Part shown: positions 46,132 to 54,850 of the stretch, one piece after another
Position numbering within the stretch: position 1 is the first letter of the stretch
Layout of the letters: each line of letters opens with the position of its first letter
Notes under the pieces: model-generated
Database searches by the model: none
Told to the model about the DNA's origin: nothing
The model's input: only the letters and a program-made list of their open reading frames with translations
Assembly (NCBI GenBank): GCA_965226095.1
Contig: OZ245336.1
Coordinates: forward strand, 186,001-250,000
DNA from: JANQSP01 sp965226095
Lineage (GTDB): Bacteria; Bdellovibrionota; Bdellovibrionia; Bdellovibrionales; UBA1609
Direction: 5' to 3'
Length of the DNA stretch: 64,000 nucleotides
Made by a program: the position numbers and the translations under genes

Positions 46132-46602
46132 TTACTCAAACACACACAGTGATTGTGGCTTGGCAAACTTAATAACTCCCACCAATTCACCAGCTTTATT
46201 TGTATAAATATCTTCTGATTCAATCTTAGCAGATGGAGGCTCTACACACCGATAGAGTGGATTTGAATTGCCTTCAATAAAATAAGTATTATTTAAACAA
46301 TTACAAGTATGAGCAACACGACAACGAACAGGTTCATCATAATTAAGCAAACTGCCAAAAAACATAATAGGTCGAAGTATCCAGTATTTTTTAACAAAAG
46401 TATCTGCATAAGCTTTACAAGTTTTATAATCACCCAAATAAATACCGGAATCCGGACCAGGTTTACCAAGAATCCCTATTGGTAAATCCTCTTCTGTGGC
46501 TAATGCTACACCTTGTACTGTATTTTCTGAATCTGTACAACCGACTCCACTTAAAAATATCACTACCATAAGTGATAAATATAAATATTTTAACTGACAC
46601 AT
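46132..46602 (-). CDS. Lipoprotein of unknown function
   Basis: About 156 residues from the second ATG (46602), with a lipoprotein signal ending at Cys22 (LSGVGC). Five further cysteines (for example CRVAHTCNC) suggest disulfides. No family recognised, and no clear ribosome site for either ATG (46602 or 46626). Confidence 0.6.
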   Translation of the reverse strand: MCQLKYLYLSLMVVIFLSGVGCTDSENTVQGVALATEEDLPIGILGKPGPDSGIYLGDYKTCKAYADTFVKKYWILRPIMFFGSLLNYDEPVRCRVAHTCNCLNNTYFIEGNSNPLYRCVEPPSAKIESEDIYTNKAGELVGVIKFAKPQSLCVFE

Positions 46603-46671
46603 AATGAAAAAATATATAATATTCATAAAAGAAGGTAAAGTACTTTATAAGTACTGAAAAACAAATTACTG

Positions 46672-47376
46672 ATGCAGAGTTTAAAAAACAGGTTTATAAC
46701 TTATATTGATTACATTCGATATCGTGGTATCCCCTCAAGTTTGCTTTTATTGTTTAATACTTGCATAGAGTACATTTGGTTTATCTCTCACAGAGGTAGT
46801 GGCCTTAGCCTAATGGATTTTACACTAAAAGAAGAAACTTTAGATAATCAAAAGCATTCCACTTTTTATGTTCCTACACCTATTATTCCGTTTTTTAAAT
46901 TAATAAAAAAACTTCAACTCCCTAATAACTCTGTGTTCGTAGACTATGGTGCTGGTAAAGGAAGAGCTATGATTTTAGCGGCAGAAAGCCATAGCTTTAA
47001 AAAAATAAAAGGATTGGAGTTCAGTGCTTCTTTATATAAGTCCGCTAAAAAAAATATTCAAACTTATGTGAAAAAAACCGGCTCAGATATTTTTGATCTC
47101 CATCATACTGATGTAGTTAATTACCAAGTACAATCGGAAGATAATATTTTTTATTTTTTTAATCCATTTAATGAACATATTTTAAAACAATGTTTGGGGA
47201 AAATGCAAAGTTCACTGAATGAGAATCCACGACTAGCATTTTTAATTTATCAAAGTTATCTCAAGGATAAAACAAAATGTATTACTGAAAATAGCTCCTT
47301 TGTTCCCTTCTTTTCTTTCGTATATCTATCCTGTAGATTCTATGTCTATCACTTTAATCCCCTGAAAGGTCCTTAA
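46672..47376 (+). CDS. Class I SAM-dependent methyltransferase
   Basis: 234 residues. Motif I VDYGAGKGRAMILAA (~95-110), an acidic end of strand 2 (KGLEFS), and DIFDLHHTDVVNY / IFYFFNPF as motif IV region. The arrangement resembles DOT1-like/NNMT-type folds with an NPF motif; substrate unknown. The last codons lie inside a palindromic repeat (47361-47389) that can act as its terminator. Confidence 0.78.
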   Translation: MQSLKNRFITYIDYIRYRGIPSSLLLLFNTCIEYIWFISHRGSGLSLMDFTLKEETLDNQKHSTFYVPTPIIPFFKLIKKLQLPNNSVFVDYGAGKGRAMILAAESHSFKKIKGLEFSASLYKSAKKNIQTYVKKTGSDIFDLHHTDVVNYQVQSEDNIFYFFNPFNEHILKQCLGKMQSSLNENPRLAFLIYQSYLKDKTKCITENSSFVPFFSFVYLSCRFYVYHFNPLKGP

Positions 47377-47389
47377 GAGACCTTTCAGG
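47361..47389. repeat. Family hairpin overlapping a gene end
   Basis: CCTGAAAGGTC and GACCTTTCAGG around the 7-nt loop CTTAAGA. The methyltransferase stop codon TAA lies in the loop. Confidence 0.85.
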
Positions 47390-47418
47390 CTATAGGCTTT
47401 TCAACCAGGCCTTTCAGT

Positions 47419-47469
47419 CTTGAAAGTCCCTTGAAGAGCCGCTTATGGGCTCTTCAAGGGACTTTCAAG
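47419..47469. repeat. Family hairpin with doubled 22-bp arms
   Basis: Perfect arms 47419-47440 and 47448-47469 around the 7-nt loop GCTTATG; made of two stacked units (TTGAAAGTCCC and TTGAAGAGCC). A relic of the family's linker (TTTAGCGTAGTTACATG) follows. Confidence 0.9.
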
Positions 47470-47541
47470 TTTAGCGTAGTTACATGTACGCCCCTATTAT
47501 ACCCCCCAAAAATTCTAAGAAAAAATTCTAATCAACTTTAC

Positions 47542-48843
47542 CTATAGAGCACTTCCAATAAGAGTTTCCAATTCTTCCACTTCCTTTGGGGTTTTATGAC
47601 TCAACACTTCAGAACCCTGTGCTGTAATTAAAACATCATCTTCTATCCGATATCCCAATCCCCTAACTTCATCACTAAGAGAAGTATCTGAAGGAGGAAA
47701 ATATAAACCTGGCTCCATTGTTAAAACAAAACCTTCCTCCAACTTTAAATCTCCTGCTTCTTTAGCTGTCAAATCATGCACATCAAGTCCTAAAAGATGA
47801 CCAAAAGAATGAGGGAAATATTTTTTATAAAAACCGTTTTGCAGAACTTCTGACAAAGAATCTTTTAAAAAACCTTCATCTATCATTACTTCTGACAATA
47901 ACTCAGCCGTTTTATCTTGAATATTACAAAAGGAAATACCAGGTTTTAGCTCATCAATTAAACGCTTTTGAACTGATAATAATTTGCTATAGATTCTTTT
48001 TTGCAAAGGACTAAACCGGCCACTGACTGGAAAAGTGCGGGTAATATCTGAAGCATAGTATTCGTATTCCGCTCCAGCATCCACTAAAAACAATTCCCCA
48101 TCCTCCATAACACGATTATTAGCTATATAGTGCAACACACAAGCATTAGAGCCAGAAGCAAAAATTCCTGGATAAGCTTCTGTACTTGCTCCTCTTTTCA
48201 TAATCTCTGATAGAAAAAGCCCATGCAATTCCCTCTCATTTTTTCCAGTGGCTGTGTGCTTCATCACTTCAATATGAGCCTGCCCGGCAATATCTGCTGA
48301 TTTTCTGAGCAGCTCCACTTCTTCAGAACTTTTTTTCATTCTGAGAGGAGATATTAAAGTATTGCTTTTATAAAAAGATATCTGTCTGTTTTTCTTAGAT
48401 TGCAATTGTTGAATAATCTTATTCATTTGCTCATCCCAACTTCGATTAACACCAAAAGAATAATAAATATCTTTTGTATTTTTTAACAACGCAATGGTTT
48501 TAGTTAGAAAATCTTTTACTGGATAACATTGATCGAATTGAAAAACTCTACCTGCCTCTTCAGGGCCGTATATAGAACCTGTCCATAACTCTTTTTGCTC
48601 ATCTTTTGCCTGAACAAATAAAGTATTTGTAGAAGTAGACCTATTAGACACTAATAATAAACAAGAATGAGGCTCTTCAAAACCAGTAAAATAAATTAAA
48701 TCGGAATTTTGACGATAAGTCCAATGTACATCACCACAGCGAATTGTTTCCGGCATTGAAGGAATAAGCACAGCTGAATCAGGGGGCATTTTTTCTATTA
48801 ATTTAAGTCTTCTTTCTTTATATACACTACTTTGTAAAATCAT
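47542..48843 (-). CDS. pepP: Xaa-Pro aminopeptidase (M24B)
   Basis: 433 residues; creatinase-like N-terminal domain and pita-bread C-terminal domain. The five metal ligands are seen in VDAGAEYEYYASDITRTF (two Asp), HSFGHLLGLDVHD (His), TMEPGLYF (Glu) and GYRIEDDVLI (Glu). It removes residues before proline. Ribosome site AGAGGA. Follows the patatin-like lipoprotein gene by 3 bases. Confidence 0.95.
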   Translation of the reverse strand: MILQSSVYKERRLKLIEKMPPDSAVLIPSMPETIRCGDVHWTYRQNSDLIYFTGFEEPHSCLLLVSNRSTSTNTLFVQAKDEQKELWTGSIYGPEEAGRVFQFDQCYPVKDFLTKTIALLKNTKDIYYSFGVNRSWDEQMNKIIQQLQSKKNRQISFYKSNTLISPLRMKKSSEEVELLRKSADIAGQAHIEVMKHTATGKNERELHGLFLSEIMKRGASTEAYPGIFASGSNACVLHYIANNRVMEDGELFLVDAGAEYEYYASDITRTFPVSGRFSPLQKRIYSKLLSVQKRLIDELKPGISFCNIQDKTAELLSEVMIDEGFLKDSLSEVLQNGFYKKYFPHSFGHLLGLDVHDLTAKEAGDLKLEEGFVLTMEPGLYFPPSDTSLSDEVRGLGYRIEDDVLITAQGSEVLSHKTPKEVEELETLIGSAL

Positions 48844-48846
48844 TAT

Positions 48847-49764
48847 TTATTCCTCTTTATCTCTTTGTAAAATTTTTTCCACTTGCGAAAATTTTTTACG
48901 CACAGACATAGGTACAGAGCTCTTTACAATCATGTCCAACTTGGAAAAATCCGCAATAGAATAAGGGAAAACAGGGAGTGAAAAAATAAATAAATTTTCA
49001 TCTTCTTTTTGCTGATTTAAATTTAAAACCAGCTCTTTCCAAAAAACATCAGCATAATTCCCTTTTAAACCCAGGCCTTTTAACTGAAAAGATGGACGAA
49101 TCCAAATAATAATATTCATCTTCTGTGATCGCAAATATTCAAGCATTGCGTGAACGGAGAATAGACTGGCCTGATGAGATTTTTGTGTCAGTTTAAAAAA
49201 AAGAGGAGGAAGTAAATTTAAACAATTAAATAAAGCTGTCACCGGTTGATATTCCCTAAACCATAATCGATCTCCTTTATTATTCAATGCCGGACAAACA
49301 AAATTGGTTTTCAATGAAGAAGTAAAAGTTTCTTTAATATTTGAAATCAACACATCTTTCTTAACGTTTCTATTAAAAAAACCTTTCTTGGCAAACAAAC
49401 CCTTTTGCTCCAATTTAAATAAGTTCCATTTTAACTCATTAGTAGTTTGATTTTTTGCATAAAAGGCGGCTATCCATGCCCCCCATCCACTTCCTGCTAC
49501 AAAGTCAAATTGTAAATTGTTCTGTTCAAAAAAGTCCAATACAGGGATCGCAGAAAAAGTATATGCTCCTGCATCAGAAATAAATAAAGCAATTTTCATA
49601 GAAGATGTTTTGGAAATAGACACATCCTCTTTTTCAGAAGGCTTCGACTTATCTGACCATTTGATACTCTGACAAGAGATATTTATACTTAATAAAAAGA
49701 GGACAATAAATAATACATTCAACTGCTTGATTGTATTTAAAAAAATCATTTTAAAAGTTTCCAT
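48847..49764 (-). CDS. Patatin-like lipoprotein lacking the catalytic serine
   Basis: 305 residues with a lipoprotein signal ending at Cys31 (INISC). From ~57 it follows the patatin N-terminal fold: ALFISDAGAYTFSAIPVLDFFEQ matches the GGGxRG oxyanion loop region and FDFVAGSGWGAWIAAFYA matches GTSAGAxxAA. The nucleophile position is Gly93, the loop glycines are replaced (SDAGAY), and no DG(G/A) dyad is apparent. Probably a catalytically dead family member exposed at the envelope, with an unknown role. Confidence 0.6.
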   Translation of the reverse strand: METFKMIFLNTIKQLNVLFIVLFLLSINISCQSIKWSDKSKPSEKEDVSISKTSSMKIALFISDAGAYTFSAIPVLDFFEQNNLQFDFVAGSGWGAWIAAFYAKNQTTNELKWNLFKLEQKGLFAKKGFFNRNVKKDVLISNIKETFTSSLKTNFVCPALNNKGDRLWFREYQPVTALFNCLNLLPPLFFKLTQKSHQASLFSVHAMLEYLRSQKMNIIIWIRPSFQLKGLGLKGNYADVFWKELVLNLNQQKEDENLFIFSLPVFPYSIADFSKLDMIVKSSVPMSVRKKFSQVEKILQRDKEE

Positions 49765-49788
49765 AAAAAATTATTATGCCACATAAAT

Positions 49789-50643
49789 CTATTTTTCGCA
49801 TCTCTTCTGATTAAATATTATCAACTGGCTTAGAAGAGAGTTAGAAAAACCTGCCTCTGCAACCAAATCTAAAGCTTCTTCGCTTAAAGTTTTTAATCTT
49901 TTTTGTGCCACCTGATGACCTAAGGATACTGCAAAATTGGATGAGTTATTCGCATCTGTAAAATCCTGCAGATCATCCGACAATTGAAATGCCTTCCCAA
50001 TAAGATCACCAACTCGTTGTAATTTTCTCATTTCATCAGTTTCTTGTTTTTTTAAGACAAAAACTCCTTGAATACCAGAAGAAATTAAACCCGCCGTTTT
50101 CATATAATTCATTTCTTCATAATATCGACCAGGATTTCCTATAGCTACCGACGGATATAAATCCAAAGCCTGCCCCCCCATAAGACCCTGAAAGCCACCA
50201 GCTTGACATAACAACTTAACCCATGCTGAGCGAGAGCCCACCAAGCGAAAAGCCTCTACCCATAAGCAATCCCCAGCCAACAAGGCGATATCTTCCCCGA
50301 ATAATCGATGATTGGTAGCCCTGCCGCGTCGATGCAAACTATTATCCATACAAGGTAAATCATCATGAATCAAAGAAGCTGTATGCATCATTTCAATTGC
50401 ACTAGCCCAAGGAAGAATGAGCGAATCTTTAATAGATAAAATTTCAGCAACACTGAAAATTAAAACTGGACGAAAACGTTTACCGCCAGAAAATAAGCTA
50501 TACTTTATAGCCTGTAACAGTTTTTTCTGTCCCTGAAAAGACCCCACTTTAAATGTATTCAAATGATTAGTTAAGAAAGAATTAAAAATTTGTAAAAATT
50601 TTAAAGCTGAAGGTTGATGAGCTAAAAAATCAGCTTTCATCAT
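49789..50643 (-). CDS. ispA: Polyprenyl synthetase (FPP/GGPP synthase type)
   Basis: Makes C15-C20 prenyl diphosphates from IPP and allylic substrates. First Asp-rich motif LIHDDLPCMDN and second QLSDDLQDFTD; also GGKRFRP near residue 50. About 284 residues. I start at ATG 50643 inside the xseB end (overlap ~14 bases); an upstream TTG at 50652 is possible. The xseB-ispA order is the common one. Confidence 0.93.
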   Translation of the reverse strand: MMKADFLAHQPSALKFLQIFNSFLTNHLNTFKVGSFQGQKKLLQAIKYSLFSGGKRFRPVLIFSVAEILSIKDSLILPWASAIEMMHTASLIHDDLPCMDNSLHRRGRATNHRLFGEDIALLAGDCLWVEAFRLVGSRSAWVKLLCQAGGFQGLMGGQALDLYPSVAIGNPGRYYEEMNYMKTAGLISSGIQGVFVLKKQETDEMRKLQRVGDLIGKAFQLSDDLQDFTDANNSSNFAVSLGHQVAQKRLKTLSEEALDLVAEAGFSNSLLSQLIIFNQKRCEK

Positions 50644-50860
50644 TTTTTTCAAAGTCTGTTGTTTTTATTTCCCCTTTAGCATCCACAATTAATTTTTGCA
50701 CTTTCTTTTCAGATTGATTAAGCTCCTTGGAACACTCTCTGGAAAGTTTCACACCTTTTTCAAAAGATTTTAAAGATTCCTGTAAACTCAATTCACCAGA
50801 ACTAAGTGTTTCCACAATTTTTTCCAATTCCTTTAATTTTTGTTCAAACTCCACTTTCAT
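50630..50860 (-). CDS. xseB: Exodeoxyribonuclease VII small subunit
   Basis: 76 residues, two helices with the family pattern FEQKLKELEKIVETLSSGELSLQESLKSFEKGVKLS. Binds XseA. Overlaps xseA by 17 bases and ispA at the other end. Confidence 0.94.
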   Translation of the reverse strand: MKVEFEQKLKELEKIVETLSSGELSLQESLKSFEKGVKLSRECSKELNQSEKKVQKLIVDAKGEIKTTDFEKNDES

Positions 50861-52094
50861 CTCCTTTTTTTAAATTACTTATTTGTATAACACGAGCTAA
50901 AGCCATGTCACTGGCAAAACGCAAAGATACCTCATCTCCATCTTTAAGATCCTTGGCCTGACGAATAAGATTTTTCTTTTTGCTGACCAATACATAACCT
51001 CTATTCAACACCTTCAAAGGACTAAGACTGTCCAACATACCTGATAAACCTATCAGAGTCTGCTGGTGCATTTTACCCTGCTGTTGCATAGCTTGACTCA
51101 ACCGACTGATTAAATCATCCACATACTGTTGAAGCTCCTGAATTTTCCGTTCAGGACCAATAAGAAGTTGATGAATACTTTTGAGACGACTTTTTAAAAC
51201 CTGAAATTCCCGATAAATAATTTGATATAGATTAGTACTTAAAGTTTTTACTTTCTCTAAAAGCTCTACTTGATTTTTCACCACCAATTCAGCTGCTGCA
51301 GAAGGTGTGGGCGCCCTTAAGTCAGCTACAAAATCACAGATACTAAAATCAATCTCATGTCCTACAGCAGAGATAACAGGCTTAGGAAAACGAAACAAAG
51401 CACGAGCTAATTCCTCATTATTAAAAGCCCATAAATCTTCCAAACTGCCGCCACCACGAGTAATAATCAGGACATCTATATCTGTTAACTGTTCCGCCAA
51501 GGATAGAGCTTTTATCAGACTGGCCGGTGCTTTTTCCCCCTGCACTATCGCCGGCACCAAAGTAATCTTCAAAGCTTTGTATCTTCTTTTTAAAATATTT
51601 AAAATATCCTGAATAGCAGCACCAGTTGGAGAGCTAATAATCGCAATATGTTTAGGTAAAAATGGCAAAGATTTTTTTCTTTCAAATAAACCTTCTGATT
51701 TTAATTGATTTTTTAACTTTTCAAATTTTTCATGTAAGATACCTTTCCCACATTGTTCCATTTTTTCACAAATTAGCTGATATTCCCCTCGCGGCTTATA
51801 CACACTAATACGGCCAAAAACTTTAATTTCCACACCACTGGCCGGAAGCCAATTCAACCTCTGATTGGAACCCCTAAACATCACCATTTTAATCTGAGAT
51901 TCAGCATCCTTCAAAGTGAAATACCAATGCCCTGAAGAATGATTTACAAAATTGGAAATTTCCCCCTGCACCCATAAAGGAGGAAAATTCCCTTCCAGAC
52001 ACATTCTTATTTTATGGTTTAATTCTGACACAGAATTACATTTAGTATCATCCTTATTGTCAGAATCTATATTAAAAGACGGAGAATTTTCCAT
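50844..52094 (-). CDS. xseA: Exodeoxyribonuclease VII large subunit
   Basis: 416 residues. N-terminal OB fold (PPLWVQGEISNFVNHSSGHWYFTLKD), catalytic core with PTGAAIQDI, ITRGGGSLEDLWAFN, and SAVGHEIDFSICDFVADLRAPTPSAAAEL, then a coiled coil and the C-terminal RGYVLVSK motif. Degrades single-stranded DNA to oligonucleotides. First gene of xseA-xseB-ispA; divergent from the 6S-like RNA. Confidence 0.95.
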   Translation of the reverse strand: MENSPSFNIDSDNKDDTKCNSVSELNHKIRMCLEGNFPPLWVQGEISNFVNHSSGHWYFTLKDAESQIKMVMFRGSNQRLNWLPASGVEIKVFGRISVYKPRGEYQLICEKMEQCGKGILHEKFEKLKNQLKSEGLFERKKSLPFLPKHIAIISSPTGAAIQDILNILKRRYKALKITLVPAIVQGEKAPASLIKALSLAEQLTDIDVLIITRGGGSLEDLWAFNNEELARALFRFPKPVISAVGHEIDFSICDFVADLRAPTPSAAAELVVKNQVELLEKVKTLSTNLYQIIYREFQVLKSRLKSIHQLLIGPERKIQELQQYVDDLISRLSQAMQQQGKMHQQTLIGLSGMLDSLSPLKVLNRGYVLVSKKKNLIRQAKDLKDGDEVSLRFASDMALARVIQISNLKKGDESGV

Positions 52095-52163
52095 AATAAA
52101 AAGTATTTAGAAACAGCTGAAGATAAAAGTCAAATTTTTATTCCTAGAATACTTGAAAAAATC

Positions 52164-52191
52164 TTTACTCAAAAAAAAAATATGCTATAAT
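52164..52191 (+). promoter_or_regulatory. Promoter of the 6S-like RNA
   Basis: -35 TTTACT (52164-52169), 16-base spacer, perfect -10 TATAAT (52186-52191) preceded by TATGC. Confidence 0.65.
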
Positions 52192-52197
52192 TATTCC

Positions 52198-52372
52198 CAT
52201 AAAGAGGGGGAGTGAACAGGTGAATCCTACAAGAAACAGAAAGGAAACCGCCTCTGACAACGGTGTGCAGACCGGAGAGTTATCCTCTCAGGAAGCCTAA
52301 AGTTGTTATAGTGGTGAACCAGTTTTAATAAAAACGGATTCAGCCCTAAAAACACTCTCTCTCAATTTTTTT
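52198..52372 (+). ncRNA. ssrS: 6S-RNA-like structured transcript
   Basis: About 175 bases with paired ends: GAGGGGGAGTG (52204-52214) with CACTCTCTCTC (52353-52363), then a second stem GAATCC with GGATTC. Between them are unpaired flanks (a large central bubble) and apical hairpins (CGGT-ACCG, GAGAG-CTCTC). Several strings recall proteobacterial 6S RNA (GGAAGCCTAAA, GTGAACCA, TTCAGCC). A T run follows the closing stem and a good promoter precedes. No ORF. 6S RNA binds the housekeeping RNA polymerase. The class is inferred from layout; a covariance search would settle it. Confidence 0.55.
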
Positions 52373-52385
52373 ATTTCTCTATTTT

Positions 52386-53918
52386 TTACTGAACACCAGT
52401 TTTTCTACTTTTCAATAAACCCTCTACCTGCTGTTGTTGCTGCTGTAGGATCTGCTGTTGTTGTTTTTGACGCTGTTCCATCCAGGCTTTGTGCCGTTCC
52501 TGATTGGTCTTAAAGAGATTAAGAGCTTGTTCTTGATTACATTGATCCACTTTTTGTCTCAATCGGGCATCCATATTCATTTCCTCTTCTCTTCGACCAA
52601 GCAATCGTGCCTGTTTTTGTTTAATACCCTCTATTTCCTTTAAAGCATGCTCTCGTCTGTTTTTGGCTTGATCACTTGCCCTATCATAGCTAATTTCAAA
52701 CTCATTAAGTACGTTTTCCATTTTTTCTTTAAACTCATCTAAAACCGCCAGTTTTTTATTTGTATTTAATTCTTTTATTTCCGCAAGCAGTTTTTCCTTT
52801 TTTCCTTCCAAAGTCTTTCTTTGAAGCTCAATTTTATCCTCCATTAATTGAACATCGTTTTTCTGGTTTTCTTTCATGCGCTGGGCAACTTCTGAATTCA
52901 CACAACGATTTAATTCACGCTCAAACATGGCATTAAATTGTTGAGATGTGCTACCTGAATCCCCATCCACTAAATCGGATATACGCCTTCGCCTTAAAGT
53001 ACCTGTGGCCGCCCGCATCTTATATTCTTCTAATTTTTTTAACATCTGTGTTTGAGTCATATCATAACATTTAATATAAGCTTCATTTTGACTTTTCCTA
53101 CGCAGATTAAATAAATCCATTTCCTGTTCTTGTAGCTTAATAAACCCATCTGCTATGGAATCAATGGCACCTTCTATTCTTCTTATTTGCTGATCCAATC
53201 CTGCCAATTCCCCTTTCATTTGATCTTTTAAGTTTTGTATCTGCTCATTACTACTTTTTCTTAAACCATCTAATGCTTCATCTAATTCTATTTCTTTTTC
53301 TGTTAACTCAGCTTCTTTTCCTTTAATCTCCTCTTCTAATCCATAAAAATCATTTTCATAATCTCTCAATTTATCTCTTTTATCCAATTGTGCCTGATAA
53401 AGATCTTCATCCAGATCTTCACATTTTTCCTTTAACTCTTTTTCTTTGTCCTCCCATTGCCTGTTTTTGCGCTCTTCTTCTCTCCTAGCATCTTCCACAG
53501 CCTCTTCTGCCTCTCTTCTCGCCTCCTGTTGCTCTCGTATATGATCTTCTTCAGCCTGTCTAACTCTATCCAATTTGTCCTGCTCCCGCTGATATTCCCG
53601 ATCATCTTCTTCCCGTTCCCGATCGTCTTCCTCGTGCTGAAATCGTAGTTTTTCTATTTGATCTTGATCTTCTCTTGCTTCTCTTTCTTGTTGACAATAC
53701 TTTTTAGGGTAATCTGGATGTTTATCATTAAAACAAGGTGGAATATTATTGTTTATTCTATTGTATTCATCCAGAGATATTTCTACTGTTTGGCTCCAGG
53801 TGGAAATAGAAAAAGAGAAACAAAAAACCAGTGAACTGGAAATTATCAACTTTGTAAAAATAAATAAAATATTTTTATTAAAAAATAAGATTCGGAAAAA
53901 ATTGTTTTTATACATCAT
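52386..53918 (-). CDS. Exported long coiled-coil protein
   Basis: 510 residues. A long hydrophobic signal (~20-42, cleavage near WSQ) is followed by almost uninterrupted, highly charged helix (~85-500) with strong D/E/R/K alternation (EEDDREREEDDREYQ), and a Gln-rich C-terminal end. No family recognised; likely a periplasmic or surface filament-like protein. Convergent with the 6S-like RNA, 13 bases apart. Confidence 0.75.
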   Translation of the reverse strand: MMYKNNFFRILFFNKNILFIFTKLIISSSLVFCFSFSISTWSQTVEISLDEYNRINNNIPPCFNDKHPDYPKKYCQQEREAREDQDQIEKLRFQHEEDDREREEDDREYQREQDKLDRVRQAEEDHIREQQEARREAEEAVEDARREEERKNRQWEDKEKELKEKCEDLDEDLYQAQLDKRDKLRDYENDFYGLEEEIKGKEAELTEKEIELDEALDGLRKSSNEQIQNLKDQMKGELAGLDQQIRRIEGAIDSIADGFIKLQEQEMDLFNLRRKSQNEAYIKCYDMTQTQMLKKLEEYKMRAATGTLRRRRISDLVDGDSGSTSQQFNAMFERELNRCVNSEVAQRMKENQKNDVQLMEDKIELQRKTLEGKKEKLLAEIKELNTNKKLAVLDEFKEKMENVLNEFEISYDRASDQAKNRREHALKEIEGIKQKQARLLGRREEEMNMDARLRQKVDQCNQEQALNLFKTNQERHKAWMEQRQKQQQQILQQQQQQVEGLLKSRKTGVQ

Positions 53919-54080
53919 AACTGCTTTCCTTTTAGATATAAAAATTTACCCTAGTAACCTGTTTTGATTGTTACTGGCTTTACTTAAAGAAAATCGGTTT
54001 TTTACCCACCTTTTTTTAGAACTTTTTTTTTTAACAGAAAAAAATCTCATAGTCTCATTTTGAGACACTCTTGAAAGGTC

Positions 54081-54109
54081 CTTGGAAGGCCCTCAGGCGG
54101 CCTTCCAAG
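54081..54109. repeat. Family hairpin
   Basis: CTTGGAAGGCC and GGCCTTCCAAG around the 7-nt loop CTCAGGC. It lies in the 430-base gene-free stretch between the coiled-coil gene and the DciA-like gene; the first part of that stretch (53919-54070) is T-rich leader DNA with nothing else visible. Confidence 0.9.
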
Positions 54110-54129
54110 TTTTCGGCACCTGTCATCCC

Positions 54130-54158
54130 CTTGAAAAGCCCTCAGGCGGCCTTCCAAG
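54130..54158. repeat. Family hairpin, degenerate copy
   Basis: CTTGAAAAGCC against GGCCTTCCAAG with two mismatches, same loop CTCAGGC. The right arm equals that of the copy 49 bases before, suggesting conversion or duplication with drift in the left arm. Confidence 0.75.
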
Positions 54159-54209
54159 TTTTCAGCTTTCCAAGTGTCAGCATCTCATTTTATAGGTCCT
54201 TGATGAAAG

Positions 54210-54280
54210 TTTGTCTGGAAAGTTCAGCGGCGCAGAGTCCAAGCGAAGCGTCTCAAGCAAGCTGAACCTTTACAGACAAA
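54210..54280. other. GC-rich structured element
   Basis: Arms TTTGTCTGGAAAGTTCAGC (54210-54228) and GCTGAACCTTTACAGACAAA (54261-54280) pair with one mismatch and one bulge; the 32-base centre (GGCGCAGAGTCCAAGCGAAG...) can pair internally (GAG/CTC, GCG). Possible small RNA or relic of a mobile element. Confidence 0.5.
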
Positions 54281-54348
54281 GCTAATCACCAAGTATGTCC
54301 AAAAGTAAAGTAGTCAAAACTATAATCATGTGTTATTGGCATAAAATC

Positions 54349-54714
54349 ATGACAGAAAGAAAAAATAAACAACCACAACTGATATCCAGTCTATTGAGTG
54401 ATTTTTTTCAAATCAGATTATCCGATCCCAACCAAAAAATCAGATTTTATCTGGAAAGAAGATGGACTGAAATCTGTAAAACATTTCCTTCAACTATCTT
54501 AACAAAACCTGTTGATTATCAAAGCGGACATCTTCTTTTATGGGTAAAAAGTTCTGTTGAAATACAGGAGTTAAGCTTTTATAAAGAGGAGTTAAAAAAA
54601 CAGATCAATATCTATTTAAAAAAACACGAGATAAAAGAAATTTCTTTCACTATAAACCAAAAACTTTTACAAAAAAAAGAACGAAGCTTAAATTTACTTA
54701 ATCAATTTAAATAA
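54349..54714 (+). CDS. DUF721/DciA-like protein
   Basis: About 121 residues from the ATG at 54349. The pattern W-x-x-I-C-K-T-F...T-K-P-V-D-Y-Q-S-G-H-L-L-L-W-V-K-S-S-V-E-I-Q-E-L-S-F-Y...I-N-I-Y-L is that of DUF721/DciA, a loader of the replicative helicase DnaB in bacteria lacking DnaC. The upstream ATGs (54295, 54328) lack ribosome sites, and a TATAAT at 54321 would place the transcript start after them. This start also lacks a clear ribosome site. Confidence 0.65.
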   Translation: MTERKNKQPQLISSLLSDFFQIRLSDPNQKIRFYLERRWTEICKTFPSTILTKPVDYQSGHLLLWVKSSVEIQELSFYKEELKKQINIYLKKHEIKEISFTINQKLLQKKERSLNLLNQFK

Positions 54715-54752
54715 GTCTAAAGATGAATTGAACTTTATCTGATAGAGTACAC

Positions 54753-54789
54753 TGTCATTGCCGCGTACGCGAGAATCTAGTTACTGGAT
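54753..54789. repeat. Dispersed repeat TGTCATTNCCGCGTACGCGAGAATC, copy A
   Basis: A palindromic core CGCGTACGCG flanked by CATTGC/GAATCT; the same element is at 60484-60520. It resembles widespread ATTCCC...GGGAAT-type intergenic repeats of bacteria. Confidence 0.7.
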
Positions 54790-54799
54790 GCCTGTATAA

Positions 54800-54824
54800 C
54801 TGAAAGCTCTCTAAGAGCTTTCAG
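54800..54824. repeat. Family hairpin
   Basis: CTGAAAGCT and AGCTTTCAG around CTCTAAG (or 10-bp arms with a 5-nt loop). Preceded by CTGTATAA, part of the family's linker. Between the DciA-like and mlaD genes. Confidence 0.85.
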
Positions 54825-54850
54825 GGCATGACAAACTTTATAAAAAACAA

